Shown: positions 1 to 7,272 of the stretch, one piece after another
Position numbering within the stretch: position 1 is the stretch's first letter
Layout: every line of letters starts with the position of its first letter
DNA from: Paractinoplanes aksuensis
Lineage (GTDB): Bacteria > Actinomycetota > Actinomycetes > Mycobacteriales > Micromonosporaceae
DNA: 64,000 nt
Reading direction: 5' to 3'
Assembly (NCBI RefSeq): GCF_024137025.1
Contig: NZ_JAMYJR010000009.1
Coordinates: forward strand, 124,001 to 188,000
The notes under the pieces: generated by a model
What the model was told of the DNA's origin: nothing
What the model saw: only the letters and a program-made list of their open reading frames with translations
Databases searched by the model: none
Translations under genes and position numbers: made by a program

Positions 1-104
1 GGGTGTCGGACACGGCGTCGCAACCGGGGCGAAACGCCGAATTGGCAGGCTGTACGCCTCAGGGGACGGCCTCGCCGTGCCGTCCGCAAGGCGGGAGGAG
101 TCGC

Positions 105-812
105 ATGTTGCTGCGGGTTCGAGTCACTCTGCCCGATCGTCCCGGTGCTCTCGGTCAGGTGGCCCGCACGCTGGGCGTCGCCGGGGCCGACATCGTGCAG
201 GTGGTCGTGCTGGAACGGCTGGGCGGCCGCGCCGTCGACGACTTCACCGTCGTGTGGCCGGGCGCGGCCCGCGTCGAGCGGCTGCTGGCCGGCCTCGCCG
301 CCATCCCCGGCGTCCAGGTCGACGGGGTCTGGAAGGCGATCGGCGCCCCCGTCTCGGGCGGGCACGACGCCGAGCTGCTGGCCCAGGTGGCCGCGAACCC
401 GGCCGACGGCCTGGCCACCCTGGTCGACGCCGTGCCCGGTCTGCTCGCCGCCGACTGGGCCGCGGCCGCGGTCGTGCCGGCCGACTGGGCCGCGCGGGCC
501 GACGCGCCGCGCACGCTGCCCTCCGAGCCCACCGTGGCCTACGCCAGCTGGCGCGCGCCCGGCCCGCTGCAGCTGCCCGAGATCACCCCGCTGCGGGCCC
601 GGCCGGTGACCGGTCCCGAGGGCACCCGGTACGCGATCGCCCCGTTCGGCCGGGCCGGCCTGGTGCTGGTGGTCGCCCGTTCGGACGTCGACGACCTGCC
701 CGCCGCGGCCTTCCACGTCACCGAGGTCGACCGGGTCGCGCAGCTGATCCGCGCGGCCGCGGTGATCCTGGGCGACCGGCTCGACACGGTCGCCGTGCCG
801 TCCGCGCTGTGA
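105..812 (+). CDS. ACT-domain amino-acid-binding protein
   Basis: A 235-residue protein. The ATG is chosen because a strong Shine-Dalgarno run (GGGAGGAG, 93-100) sits 4 bases before it; an upstream in-frame start at position 3 has no such support. Residues 1-80 form an ACT domain (LPDRPGALGQVARTL, then VDDFTVVWPG), a small-molecule fold that usually binds amino acids. The remaining ~150 residues are Ala/Leu/Val-rich with no motif I recognise. The next gene begins with a related ACT domain (DRPGYLSVLTASL), so the two may be duplicates and partners. There are no catalytic motifs, so a sensory or allosteric role is an inference from the fold. Confidence 0.75.
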   Translation: MLLRVRVTLPDRPGALGQVARTLGVAGADIVQVVVLERLGGRAVDDFTVVWPGAARVERLLAGLAAIPGVQVDGVWKAIGAPVSGGHDAELLAQVAANPADGLATLVDAVPGLLAADWAAAAVVPADWAARADAPRTLPSEPTVAYASWRAPGPLQLPEITPLRARPVTGPEGTRYAIAPFGRAGLVLVVARSDVDDLPAAAFHVTEVDRVAQLIRAAAVILGDRLDTVAVPSAL

Positions 813-871
813 TCGGACTCTCGCTGAAATCCCAGCTCAAGCAATGTCCGGTTAACAGCCGCGGAGGAGAA

Positions 872-895
872 TTGAGGTCGGCAAAGCTGACGTGA
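872..895 (+). other. Possible 7-codon leader ORF
   Basis: TTG AGG TCG GCA AAG CTG ACG TGA follows a strong purine-rich SD (GGAGGAGA, 863-870) with an unusually short spacer. It ends 22 bases before the ATG of the ACT-GNAT gene. It could be a translated leader or simply a remnant. No attenuator hairpin is evident, so this is a weak call. Confidence 0.2.
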
Positions 896-917
896 CTCGC
901 CGAAAGGGGTGCCATCA

Positions 918-1964
918 ATGGCGCTGTGGCGGATCCGGGCAACGGTTGACGACCGACCGGGCTACCTCTCCGTCCTGACCGCAAGCCTCGCCCTGCGGTC
1001 GGTGAACATCCTCGCCGTCCAGGTCCACACGACCGAGGCCGGCGCGGTCGACGATTTCCTCGTCGACGCGCCGGACACGATGACCGAGACCGAACTGCTG
1101 GCCGCGGTGGCCAAGGGCCGCGGACGCGACGCGTTCGTGGCCCGGGCCGAGGCGCAGGGTCTGGTCGACCAGCCGACCCGGGCCCTGGCCCTGGCCGGCC
1201 GGCTCGTCCACGAACCCGACACGCTGGCCGAGGCGCTGGTCGCCCTGCTCGACGCGACCGAGGTGCGCTGGCGGCCCGAGCCGCTGACCGCGCGCCCCGG
1301 CTACGAGGCGGCCCGCATGGTCCTGGCCGACCCGGCCGGCGGCTCGTTCGAGGTGCTGCGGGCGGCTCCGGCCTTCACCCCGGCCGAATACGCGCGGGCG
1401 CAGGCCCTGGTCGAGCTGTCCGGCGCGATGCTGCGCCGGCAAGAGGGGCAGAGTTCGGTGCTGCTTCCCGACGGTCACGAGCTGACGCTGCGGGCCGCTT
1501 CCTTCGAAGACCTGGACGCCGTACGCGATCTGCACGCCCGCAGTTCGGCCGCCTCCCTGCAGCGGCGCTACCTGGGCAGCGTGCCCAGCGACGCCCGGCT
1601 GGCCCAGCTGCTCGAACCGTCCGGCTCGGGGCGCACCCTGCTCGCCCTGGCCGGCGACCAGGTGGTGGCCATGGCCAACCTGCTCGTCGAGGGTGACCTG
1701 GGCGAGGTGGCGATGCTGGTCGACGACGACTGGCAACGCCGGGGCATCGGCACGGCCCTGCTGCGGCGCCTCTACGCATACGCCGAGCAGGGGAATTTCG
1801 CCGCCCTGATCGCGCACACGGCGGCCGACAACGTGGCCATGCTGCGGACCCTGCGGCGCCTCGGCGGCGGCCCGGCCGACCGCGACGGCACGCTGGTCAG
1901 CGTGACGCTGCCGATCGCCGGCCACCGCCCGGCCGGGAAAGAGACGCCGGCCGCCTTCGGCTGA
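918..1964 (+). CDS. ACT-GNAT fusion, probable amino-acid-regulated protein lysine acetyltransferase
   Basis: A 348-residue two-domain protein. Residues 1-75 are an ACT domain (RIRATVDDRPGYLSVL) and residues ~190-335 a GNAT fold with the acetyl-CoA-binding signature RRGIGTALLRRL. ACT-GNAT proteins of this layout from Micromonospora and Streptomyces have been characterised as lysine acetyltransferases controlled by amino acids; that function is transferred by architecture only. The ATG at 918 is preferred over the GTG at 909 because AAAGGGG (903-909) then has a normal spacing. It lies 105 bases after the ACT-only gene and probably shares its transcript. The region between the two domains is uncharacterised. 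Confidence 0.85.
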   Translation: MALWRIRATVDDRPGYLSVLTASLALRSVNILAVQVHTTEAGAVDDFLVDAPDTMTETELLAAVAKGRGRDAFVARAEAQGLVDQPTRALALAGRLVHEPDTLAEALVALLDATEVRWRPEPLTARPGYEAARMVLADPAGGSFEVLRAAPAFTPAEYARAQALVELSGAMLRRQEGQSSVLLPDGHELTLRAASFEDLDAVRDLHARSSAASLQRRYLGSVPSDARLAQLLEPSGSGRTLLALAGDQVVAMANLLVEGDLGEVAMLVDDDWQRRGIGTALLRRLYAYAEQGNFAALIAHTAADNVAMLRTLRRLGGGPADRDGTLVSVTLPIAGHRPAGKETPAAFG

Positions 1965-1969
1965 GATGG

Positions 1970-1994
1970 GGCGGCGGCCCCGGGGGTCGCCGCC
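1970..1994. terminator. Stem-loop between convergent genes
   Basis: A perfect 7-bp stem (GGCGGCG / CGCCGCC) encloses a G/C-rich loop between the convergent acetyltransferase and bsaP genes. No T-tract follows, as is common for actinobacterial terminators, so function is inferred from position. Confidence 0.4.
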
Positions 1995-1999
1995 ACCTT

Positions 2000-2176
2000 C
2001 TATTGCGTACGCACACCGTGCTCGACGCAGGTGGCTGTCCACCCGGTCGGCACCACTTGCACCTTCATGCGGCGGCGGCAGTCCGGGCAGAAGCGTGGCG
2101 GCTCCAGATCCCGAGCCGCCACACATGGGCCGTGATCCCCCTCGGCGGCGACTCCGCCGCAGCGGTCGCAATACAT
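2000..2176 (-). CDS. bsaP: BsaP, biotin synthase auxiliary protein
   Basis: A 58-residue cysteine-rich protein whose ATG shares one base with the bioB stop (TGATG), so translation is coupled. Cysteines are at 3, 6, 18, 30, 33 and 50, including CDRC and CPDC pairs, followed by the segment [16 protein letters not shown]. This matches my recollection of Rv1590 of M. tuberculosis, also directly after bioB, which mycobacterial biotin synthase needs to convert dethiobiotin to biotin. The assumed role is support of BioB iron-sulfur chemistry. The assignment rests on position, size and cysteine pattern. It is easily missed because it is so short. Confidence 0.8.
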   Translation of the reverse strand: MYCDRCGGVAAEGDHGPCVAARDLEPPRFCPDCRRRMKVQVVPTGWTATCVEHGVRTQ

Positions 2177-3171
2177 CAGATCGTCGCCGACAGGGCCTTG
2201 ACCGGCATCTTCAGGTCTTGCAACAGCTCGAGGTCGGCCGTGGCCGGGCGCCCCAGCGTCGTCAGGTAGTTGCCGACGATCACCGCGTTGATGCCGCCCA
2301 GCAGCCCGTCGCGGGTGCCCAGGTCGCCCAGGGTGATCTCGCGGCCGCCCGCGAAGCGCAGGATGGTGCGCGGCATGGCCAGCCGGAACGCGGCGATCGC
2401 GCGCAGCGCGTCCTTGCCCTCGACCACCGGCTGGTCGCCCAGCGGGGTGCCCGGGCGGGGGTTGAGGAAGTTCATCGGCACCTCGTGCGGGTCGAGCTGG
2501 GCCAGCTGGGCCGCGAACTCGGCCCGCTGCTCGAGCGACTCGCCCAGGCCCAGGATGCCGCCGCAGCAGACCTCCATGCCCGACTCGCGGACCATCTTGA
2601 GCGTGCTCCAGCGCTCTTCCCACGTGTGCGTGGTCACCACGTTGGGGAAGTGCGACTGGCAGGTCTCGAGGTTGTGGTTGTAGCGGTGCACACCCATGTC
2701 GACCAGGTCGTCGACCTGTTCCTGGCTGAGCATGCCGAGGCTGGCCGCGACCTGGATGTCGACCTCGGCCCTGATCGCCTTGACGCCCTCGCGCATCTGG
2801 TCCATCAGGCGCTTGTCGGGCCCGCGGACGGCGGCCACGATGCAGAACTCGGTGGCCCCGGTGGCGGCGGTCTGCTTGGCCGCCTCGACCAGCGACGGGA
2901 TGTCGAGCCAGACCGAGCGCACGGGCGAGGCGAACAGGCCCGACTGCGAGCAGAAGTGACAGTCCTCGGGGCAGCCGCCGGTCTTGAGCGAGATGATTCC
3001 CTCGACCTCGACCTCGGGTCCGCACCACTTCATCCGGACGTCGTGGGCCAGCTGCAGCAGCGCGGGCAGGTCGTCGTCCGGCGACCGCAGCACCTCGAGG
3101 ATCTGCGCCTCGTCGAGGCCGATACCGTCGTTGAGCACCTGGGCTGTGGCCCGGTCGAGGATCTCTGACAT
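2176..3171 (-). CDS. bioB: Biotin synthase
   Basis: A 331-residue radical SAM enzyme that inserts sulfur into dethiobiotin, the last step of biotin synthesis. The 4Fe-4S-binding CxxxCxxC is visible at C67, C71 and C74 (CPEDCHFC), and the family motifs [15 protein letters not shown] and [12 protein letters not shown] follow in the expected order. The ATG at 3171 (MSEIL) is preferred over a GTG three codons upstream; AAGGTG and GGGG lie just before it. bioB is divergent from bioF, leaving about 155 bases for shared control, and it is coupled to bsaP downstream. I found no convincing repressor palindrome between bioB and bioF. Confidence 0.97.
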   Translation of the reverse strand: MSEILDRATAQVLNDGIGLDEAQILEVLRSPDDDLPALLQLAHDVRMKWCGPEVEVEGIISLKTGGCPEDCHFCSQSGLFASPVRSVWLDIPSLVEAAKQTAATGATEFCIVAAVRGPDKRLMDQMREGVKAIRAEVDIQVAASLGMLSQEQVDDLVDMGVHRYNHNLETCQSHFPNVVTTHTWEERWSTLKMVRESGMEVCCGGILGLGESLEQRAEFAAQLAQLDPHEVPMNFLNPRPGTPLGDQPVVEGKDALRAIAAFRLAMPRTILRFAGGREITLGDLGTRDGLLGGINAVIVGNYLTTLGRPATADLELLQDLKMPVKALSATI

Positions 3172-3316
3172 GCCCCGCACCTTAACAAGCTTTCACCTCG
3201 TTCCCCGGCGGTGGGCGTGGCGGTCGGACGGAAGTCTCAGCCCCGGGAGGACTGTCGGTGGTGGGTGGTAGTTTCCCCTTCTCGTGATGCCCGCTTGGGC
3301 GTTCTCGTGGTGCTTT

Positions 3317-3322
3317 GGAGGG
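3317..3322 (+). promoter_or_regulatory. Ribosome binding site fixing the TTG start of bioF
   Basis: GGAGGG ends 4 bases before TTG at 3327. The earlier in-frame TTG at 3315 would overlap this site, so 3327 is the supported start. Confidence 0.7.
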
Positions 3323-3326
3323 TGTC

Positions 3327-4706
3327 TTGTCGGGCTGGCTGGAGTCGCTGGAGGGCCTGGCCGCGAGCCGGTCCAAGGCGGGGCTGACGCGTCGGCTGCG
3401 GCCCCGCGCGGCCGACGACCTCGTCGTCGATCTGGCCGGCAACGACTATCTCGGCCTGGCCGCCCATCCCGCGGTCGTCGCGGCGGCGGCCAGAGCCCTT
3501 TCGGCGTACGGGCTGGGGGCGACCGGTTCCCGCCTGGTGCGCGGTTCGGCGCAGGTCCACGCCGCGCTCGAAACGGAACTGGCGGCCTGGCTGGGCACGC
3601 CCGGGGCGCTCGTCTTCTCGTCGGGCTACCTGGCCAACCTGGCCGCTGTGCGCAGCCTCACCTCGGTGTGCGACCTGATCGTCTCCGACGCCTACAACCA
3701 CGCCTCGCTCATCGACGGCTGCAAGATCTCCGGCGTACGCACGGTGGTCGCGCCCCACAACTCGCCGTCCGCCGTGGCCGAGATCCTCGACACCCACCGC
3801 CCCGCTCGCGCCCTGGTCGTCACCGAATCGGTGTTCTCGGTCGACGGCGACCTGGCCCCCTTGGCGTCCCTCCACGAGGTGACCTCGGCCCGCGGCGCCC
3901 TGCTGCTGATCGACGACGCCCACGCCCTGGGCCTGCTCGGCCCGTCCGGCGCCGGCGGCGTGGCCGCCGCGGGCCTGTCCACCCACAACGACGTGATCGT
4001 CACCGCGACCCTGTCCAAGTCATTGGGCGGCGCCGGCGGCGTGGTCGCCGGCCCTCAGCCGTTCATGCAGCACCTGATCGACACCGGCCGCACCTTCATC
4101 TACGACACAGCGCTCCCACCCGCCGTGGCCGCCGGCGTCCTCGAAGCCCTGCACATAACTCGCACCGCCGACGACCGCCGCGCCTTGATCCGCGCCCGAG
4201 CCGAACTGGCAGTCGCCCACTTGACCGCCGCCGGCCTCGAAGTACCCGCCCCCACCGGTCCGGAAGTTCTCGCCTTCAGCAGCCTTCCCTCCAGTCCGGG
4301 CGACGCCAGTCACACGACCGGCGCCGGCACCACCCCGTCCGCGGGCGCCGCCGGCGCCGGCCTTCCGGGTGCCGGCTCTCCCGCTGCCGCCGTCGCCGGT
4401 ACTGGCCTTCACGATGCCGGTTCTTCCGGTGCCAGCCTTTCCGGTGTTGGGCCAGGCACGGCCCATTCCGTTGTCGGCCGGGGACTGCTCGTTCCCGCCG
4501 CCGGTGTGTTGTCGGTGCTGGCTCCCGGCCCTGAGGCCGCCCTCGTGTGGGCCGACGACTGCCGCGACCGCGGTGTGGCCGTCGGCTGTTTCCGCCCGCC
4601 GTCCACCCCCGACGGCAGCTCCCGCCTGCGCCTGACCCTCAACGCGGGAATCCCCGACGCCGACTTCGCCCGAGCCCTGAACGTCATCGTGGAGTGCGCC
4701 CCGTGA
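3327..4706 (+). CDS. bioF: 8-amino-7-oxononanoate synthase with low-complexity insert
   Basis: A 459-residue PLP enzyme that condenses pimeloyl thioester with alanine in the biotin pathway. Visible motifs are NDYLGL, GSRLVRGSAQVH, FSSGYLAN, DDAHALGLLG and the lysine motif TLSKSLGGAGG. Family members are usually about 380-400 residues. The surplus is a Gly/Ala/Ser-rich insert at roughly residues 322-381 (nt 4290-4470) with loose repeats such as GAGLPGAGSP, placed between the large domain and the C-terminal small-domain end (GCFRPPSTPDGSSRLRLTLNA). The start is TTG. The stop overlaps the bioD GTG (GTGA), so the pair is coupled. Confidence 0.92.
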   Translation: MSGWLESLEGLAASRSKAGLTRRLRPRAADDLVVDLAGNDYLGLAAHPAVVAAAARALSAYGLGATGSRLVRGSAQVHAALETELAAWLGTPGALVFSSGYLANLAAVRSLTSVCDLIVSDAYNHASLIDGCKISGVRTVVAPHNSPSAVAEILDTHRPARALVVTESVFSVDGDLAPLASLHEVTSARGALLLIDDAHALGLLGPSGAGGVAAAGLSTHNDVIVTATLSKSLGGAGGVVAGPQPFMQHLIDTGRTFIYDTALPPAVAAGVLEALHITRTADDRRALIRARAELAVAHLTAAGLEVPAPTGPEVLAFSSLPSSPGDASHTTGAGTTPSAGAAGAGLPGAGSPAAAVAGTGLHDAGSSGASLSGVGPGTAHSVVGRGLLVPAAGVLSVLAPGPEAALVWADDCRDRGVAVGCFRPPSTPDGSSRLRLTLNAGIPDADFARALNVIVECAP

Positions 4707-6439
4707 CCCGCCCCACCCGCCGAGACGCGGCCTCCTTCGACCTCGACGAGGTCCTGACCCGCCTCCCCCACGCCAACGCCAGCTTCACGGCCCGCGCCCG
4801 TGCCTTCACCCCCAACCCCACGACGATCCTCACCCCGATCGACCTGGAAACCGTCCCGGCGCCCACCGAGCCCGCCTTCGCGGATACACCTCCGCCCCCC
4901 ACGACGAGTGCCCAAGCCGGCGCCCTCGCCGCAGCCGCCGGAGTTGGTGTCCTCAACTTGAGCGACGCCACCACCGCCTCCCGCGACAATTTCTTCCCGA
5001 CCGCCCCCAGCCCGGTCGGCGCCGCCGAGCAAGAAGCCGCGGCCACCGCCGGCCCTGTCGCCGCCGAGCAAAGCGCCGCCACCGCGACCACCGCGAGCCC
5101 TGCCGCCGCCACAGAGCACCGAGCCGCTGTCGCGACCACCCGCAGCCTTGTCGGCGCCAATGAGCACAGTGCCATCACCGCGACCGCCCCCAGCCCTGAC
5201 GCCGCCGCTGAGCACAGAGCCGCCACCGCGTCGAGCTCTGCCGCTGCCACTGAGCGCAGTGCCGCCGCCGGGTTGTCCTCTGCGACTGCGCCGCCGGCCG
5301 AACCGGGGCAGATCCCGCCGGTCTCACCCACGCCTGGCCACCCGCTGCCCGACTCACCCATGCCGGTCTCACCCGCGCCGGGGCAGCCACTGCCCGACTC
5401 GCCCGTTCCCATTTCGCCCGCACCGGGCCACCCAGTGCCCGACTCACCCGTACCGGTGTCGCCTGCGCCGGGCCATCCAGCGCCGGACGTGCCGGTGTCG
5501 CCGGTGCCGGGGCACCCGGTGCCGGACGCGCCGGTGTCGCCGGCGCCGGGGCACCCGGTGCCGGACGCGCCCGGGCCGATTGCGCCCGCGCCGGGTGGCG
5601 CCGGGCTCGGCCTCGATGATCTGCCGAGTGCCGAGGCAATCAGCGCGGAGATCTCGGCCGAGCTGTCCGCTCAGGCCCAGCCCGCCCCCCGGCGTCCCGA
5701 GGCCGGCGAGTGGCGGGGCATCGTGCTGGTCACCGGCACCGATACCGATGTCGGCAAGACCGTGGTCACCGCGGCCATCGCTGCCGCGGCTCAGGCCGCC
5801 GGTCTCCGGGTCGCCGTGATCAAGCCCGGCCAGACCGGCATCGCCACCGGCGCCCCGACCGACATCGAGGTCATCACTCGCCTGGCCGCCCCCGACACCA
5901 CCCGCACGCTGGCCGAATACCCCGAGCCCCTAGCCCCCTTGGCCGCCGCCACCGTGGCCGAACTGCCTCCGCTCGAGCTCTACGAGGTCGTCGACGCCAT
6001 CCGGGCCGAGGCCGACAAGCACGACCTGGTCCTCGTCGAGGGCGCCGGCGGCCTGCTGGTCCCCATGGGCGTACGCCCCTCGGGCGAGTCCTGGACGGTC
6101 GCCGACCTGGCCACCACCCTCGGCATCAGCACGATCGTGGTGGCCCGGGCCGGTCTGGGTACGCTCAACCACACCGCCCTGACCCTGGAGGCCCTGGCCC
6201 GCCGGGGCGTCCCGGCCGGCGTGATCATCGGCGCCTGGCCCCACGACCCCGAGCTGGTCCACTGGGCCAACCTGAGCGAACTGGTCCCCCACCTGGTCGG
6301 CGCCCTACCGTCCGGCGCGGGCCAGATGGACCCCGGAGTCTTCCGCCGCTCGGCCCCCGGCTGGCTGACCCCGTCCCTCTACGGCGTCCTCGACAACTGG
6401 CGCGTCTGGGCCGAGGAGTACGGCGAGGGCCACCACTGA
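4703..6439 (+). CDS. bioD: Dethiobiotin synthetase with a long repeat-rich N-terminal extension
   Basis: A 578-residue ORF coupled to bioF through GTGA. The C-terminal ~240 residues are a complete BioD: P-loop GTDTDVGKT (345-353), IKPGQTG, VEGAGGLLVPMG and the nucleotide-side VARAGLGTLNHT. It carboxylates 7,8-diaminopelargonic acid to dethiobiotin using ATP. The first ~338 residues have no enzyme motif: a short start (TRPTRRDAASFDLDEVLTRL), an Ala-rich part with AAxEHRAAxAT repeats, then seven tandem PVSPAPGHPVPDSPV-type repeats. Normal BioD is only ~220-240 residues. A GTG at 5723 could start a normal-size enzyme but has a weak ribosome site. Whether the extension is translated as a fusion is unknown. 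Confidence 0.9.
   Translation: MTRPTRRDAASFDLDEVLTRLPHANASFTARARAFTPNPTTILTPIDLETVPAPTEPAFADTPPPPTTSAQAGALAAAAGVGVLNLSDATTASRDNFFPTAPSPVGAAEQEAAATAGPVAAEQSAATATTASPAAATEHRAAVATTRSLVGANEHSAITATAPSPDAAAEHRAATASSSAAATERSAAAGLSSATAPPAEPGQIPPVSPTPGHPLPDSPMPVSPAPGQPLPDSPVPISPAPGHPVPDSPVPVSPAPGHPAPDVPVSPVPGHPVPDAPVSPAPGHPVPDAPGPIAPAPGGAGLGLDDLPSAEAISAEISAELSAQAQPAPRRPEAGEWRGIVLVTGTDTDVGKTVVTAAIAAAAQAAGLRVAVIKPGQTGIATGAPTDIEVITRLAAPDTTRTLAEYPEPLAPLAAATVAELPPLELYEVVDAIRAEADKHDLVLVEGAGGLLVPMGVRPSGESWTVADLATTLGISTIVVARAGLGTLNHTALTLEALARRGVPAGVIIGAWPHDPELVHWANLSELVPHLVGALPSGAGQMDPGVFRRSAPGWLTPSLYGVLDNWRVWAEEYGEGHH
5318..5603 (+). repeat. Tandem 45/39-bp repeats encoding Pro-rich units inside bioD
   Basis: About seven head-to-tail units encode PVSP(A/T/V)PG(H/Q)P(L/V/A)PDSPV. 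The first units are 15 codons, later ones 13, and the last is partial. Lengths stay in frame, so the array has been maintained or expanded as coding sequence. Confidence 0.85.
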
Positions 6440-6630
6440 CCCTCAACGGACTGCGCCAGAACGGCGGGTCCGGCCGAGGAGTACAGAGAAGGCCACCACT
6501 GACCCTCAACGGACTGCGCCAGAACGGCGGGTCCGTCCGAGGAGTACAGAGAAGACCACCACTGACCCACTACCGGACTGCGCCAGAGCAGGTCGGAGCC
6601 GAGGAGCACGGCGAAGGCCACCACTGACAC
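6411..6630 (+). repeat. 63-bp tandem repeat duplicating the 3' end of bioD
   Basis: Unit starts are at 6411, 6474, 6537 and 6599 (spacing 63, 63, 62); the fourth copy is partial. The first unit contains the last bioD codons (AEEYGEGHH) and the stop; each later copy again encodes a close EEY-EGHH-stop. Copies 1 and 2 are nearly identical and copy 3 has diverged. Beyond it, up to DUF1697 at 6751, I see nothing functional. Confidence 0.85.
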
Positions 6631-6750
6631 GGCCAACTCGTCAGCTCGTTCCGCCAAGTCGGTGAGATCCAACCCGGGCCGCCCGCCGCCGATGCGGACC
6701 CGCCACCCCGGTCCCCGGATCTACGGTGGCCGGAGCGTGATGCCGCTTCT

Positions 6751-7272
6751 TCAAACGGACCGCGCCAGCGCGGCCAGCTTGAGGACGGTGGACCAGTTGC
6801 GTTCGGTGCCGTTCCGGGCCGATTGACGGGAAGCCGTCGTCGTGGCGATCGGGTTGCCGTGCCCCTGGTCGCGGTAGTCGATGTAGACCTCATGGTCGTG
6901 CAGGCGCACGTCCTCGTGGCTTTCCAGAGCCTGCACCTGCTCGGCCGACGGCAGTTCGGCCAGAAAGGTGACGCGCAGCATCGTCGGGCGGTCCCGGGCC
7001 GCCGCCGGGAACGGGTTGGCCGCGATGATCTCGTCGAGCCGGTCGCGGCTGCGCAGCATCACCGGCTGGTCGACGCCGAAGTTGTCGCGCAGCACCGAGC
7101 GGATCAGCGCCGCCACGTCGAGCTCGGACTCGACGACCACGTTGCCGCTCTGCAGCAGGGTGCGAGCCCCCGGCAGCCCCACCTCGGCCAGCCGGGTGCG
7201 CAGTTCACCCATGGGGACCCGGTTGCGGGCGCCCAGGTTGACCGCCCGCAACAACGCCACCCACACCGTCAC
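6751..7272 (-). CDS. DUF1697 family protein
   Basis: A 173-residue protein with the family hallmarks VALLRAVNLGARNRVPM, LLQSGNVVVES and RNWSTVLKLA. The function of DUF1697 is unknown. The GTG start overlaps the GH65 stop (GTGA), making it the third gene of a ribokinase-GH65-DUF1697 transcription unit. A TAGCCT hexamer (7279-7284) also lies 6 bases before the start, so an independent leaderless transcript is possible. The segment before RNWSTV (TTTASRQSARNGTE) is less conserved-looking than in typical members. Confidence 0.85.
   Translation of the reverse strand: MTVWVALLRAVNLGARNRVPMGELRTRLAEVGLPGARTLLQSGNVVVESELDVAALIRSVLRDNFGVDQPVMLRSRDRLDEIIAANPFPAAARDRPTMLRVTFLAELPSAEQVQALESHEDVRLHDHEVYIDYRDQGHGNPIATTTASRQSARNGTERNWSTVLKLAALARSV

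Noticed and set aside
2179..3028. Long minus-strand frame continuous with bsaP
   Set aside because: The part upstream of 2176 is an out-of-frame shadow of bioB; only the last 58 codons, coupled to the bioB stop, are supported.
3172..3326. BioQ/BirA-type operator between bioB and bioF
   Set aside because: No convincing inverted repeat was found by eye; a profile scan would be needed to claim one.
5710..6627. 305-residue plus-strand ORF reading through the 63-bp repeats (NGLRQNGGS-RGVQRRPPLT units)
   Set aside because: It is the +1 frame of bioD with Arg/Gly-rich composition; the peptide repeats follow from the 63-bp DNA repeat keeping frame.
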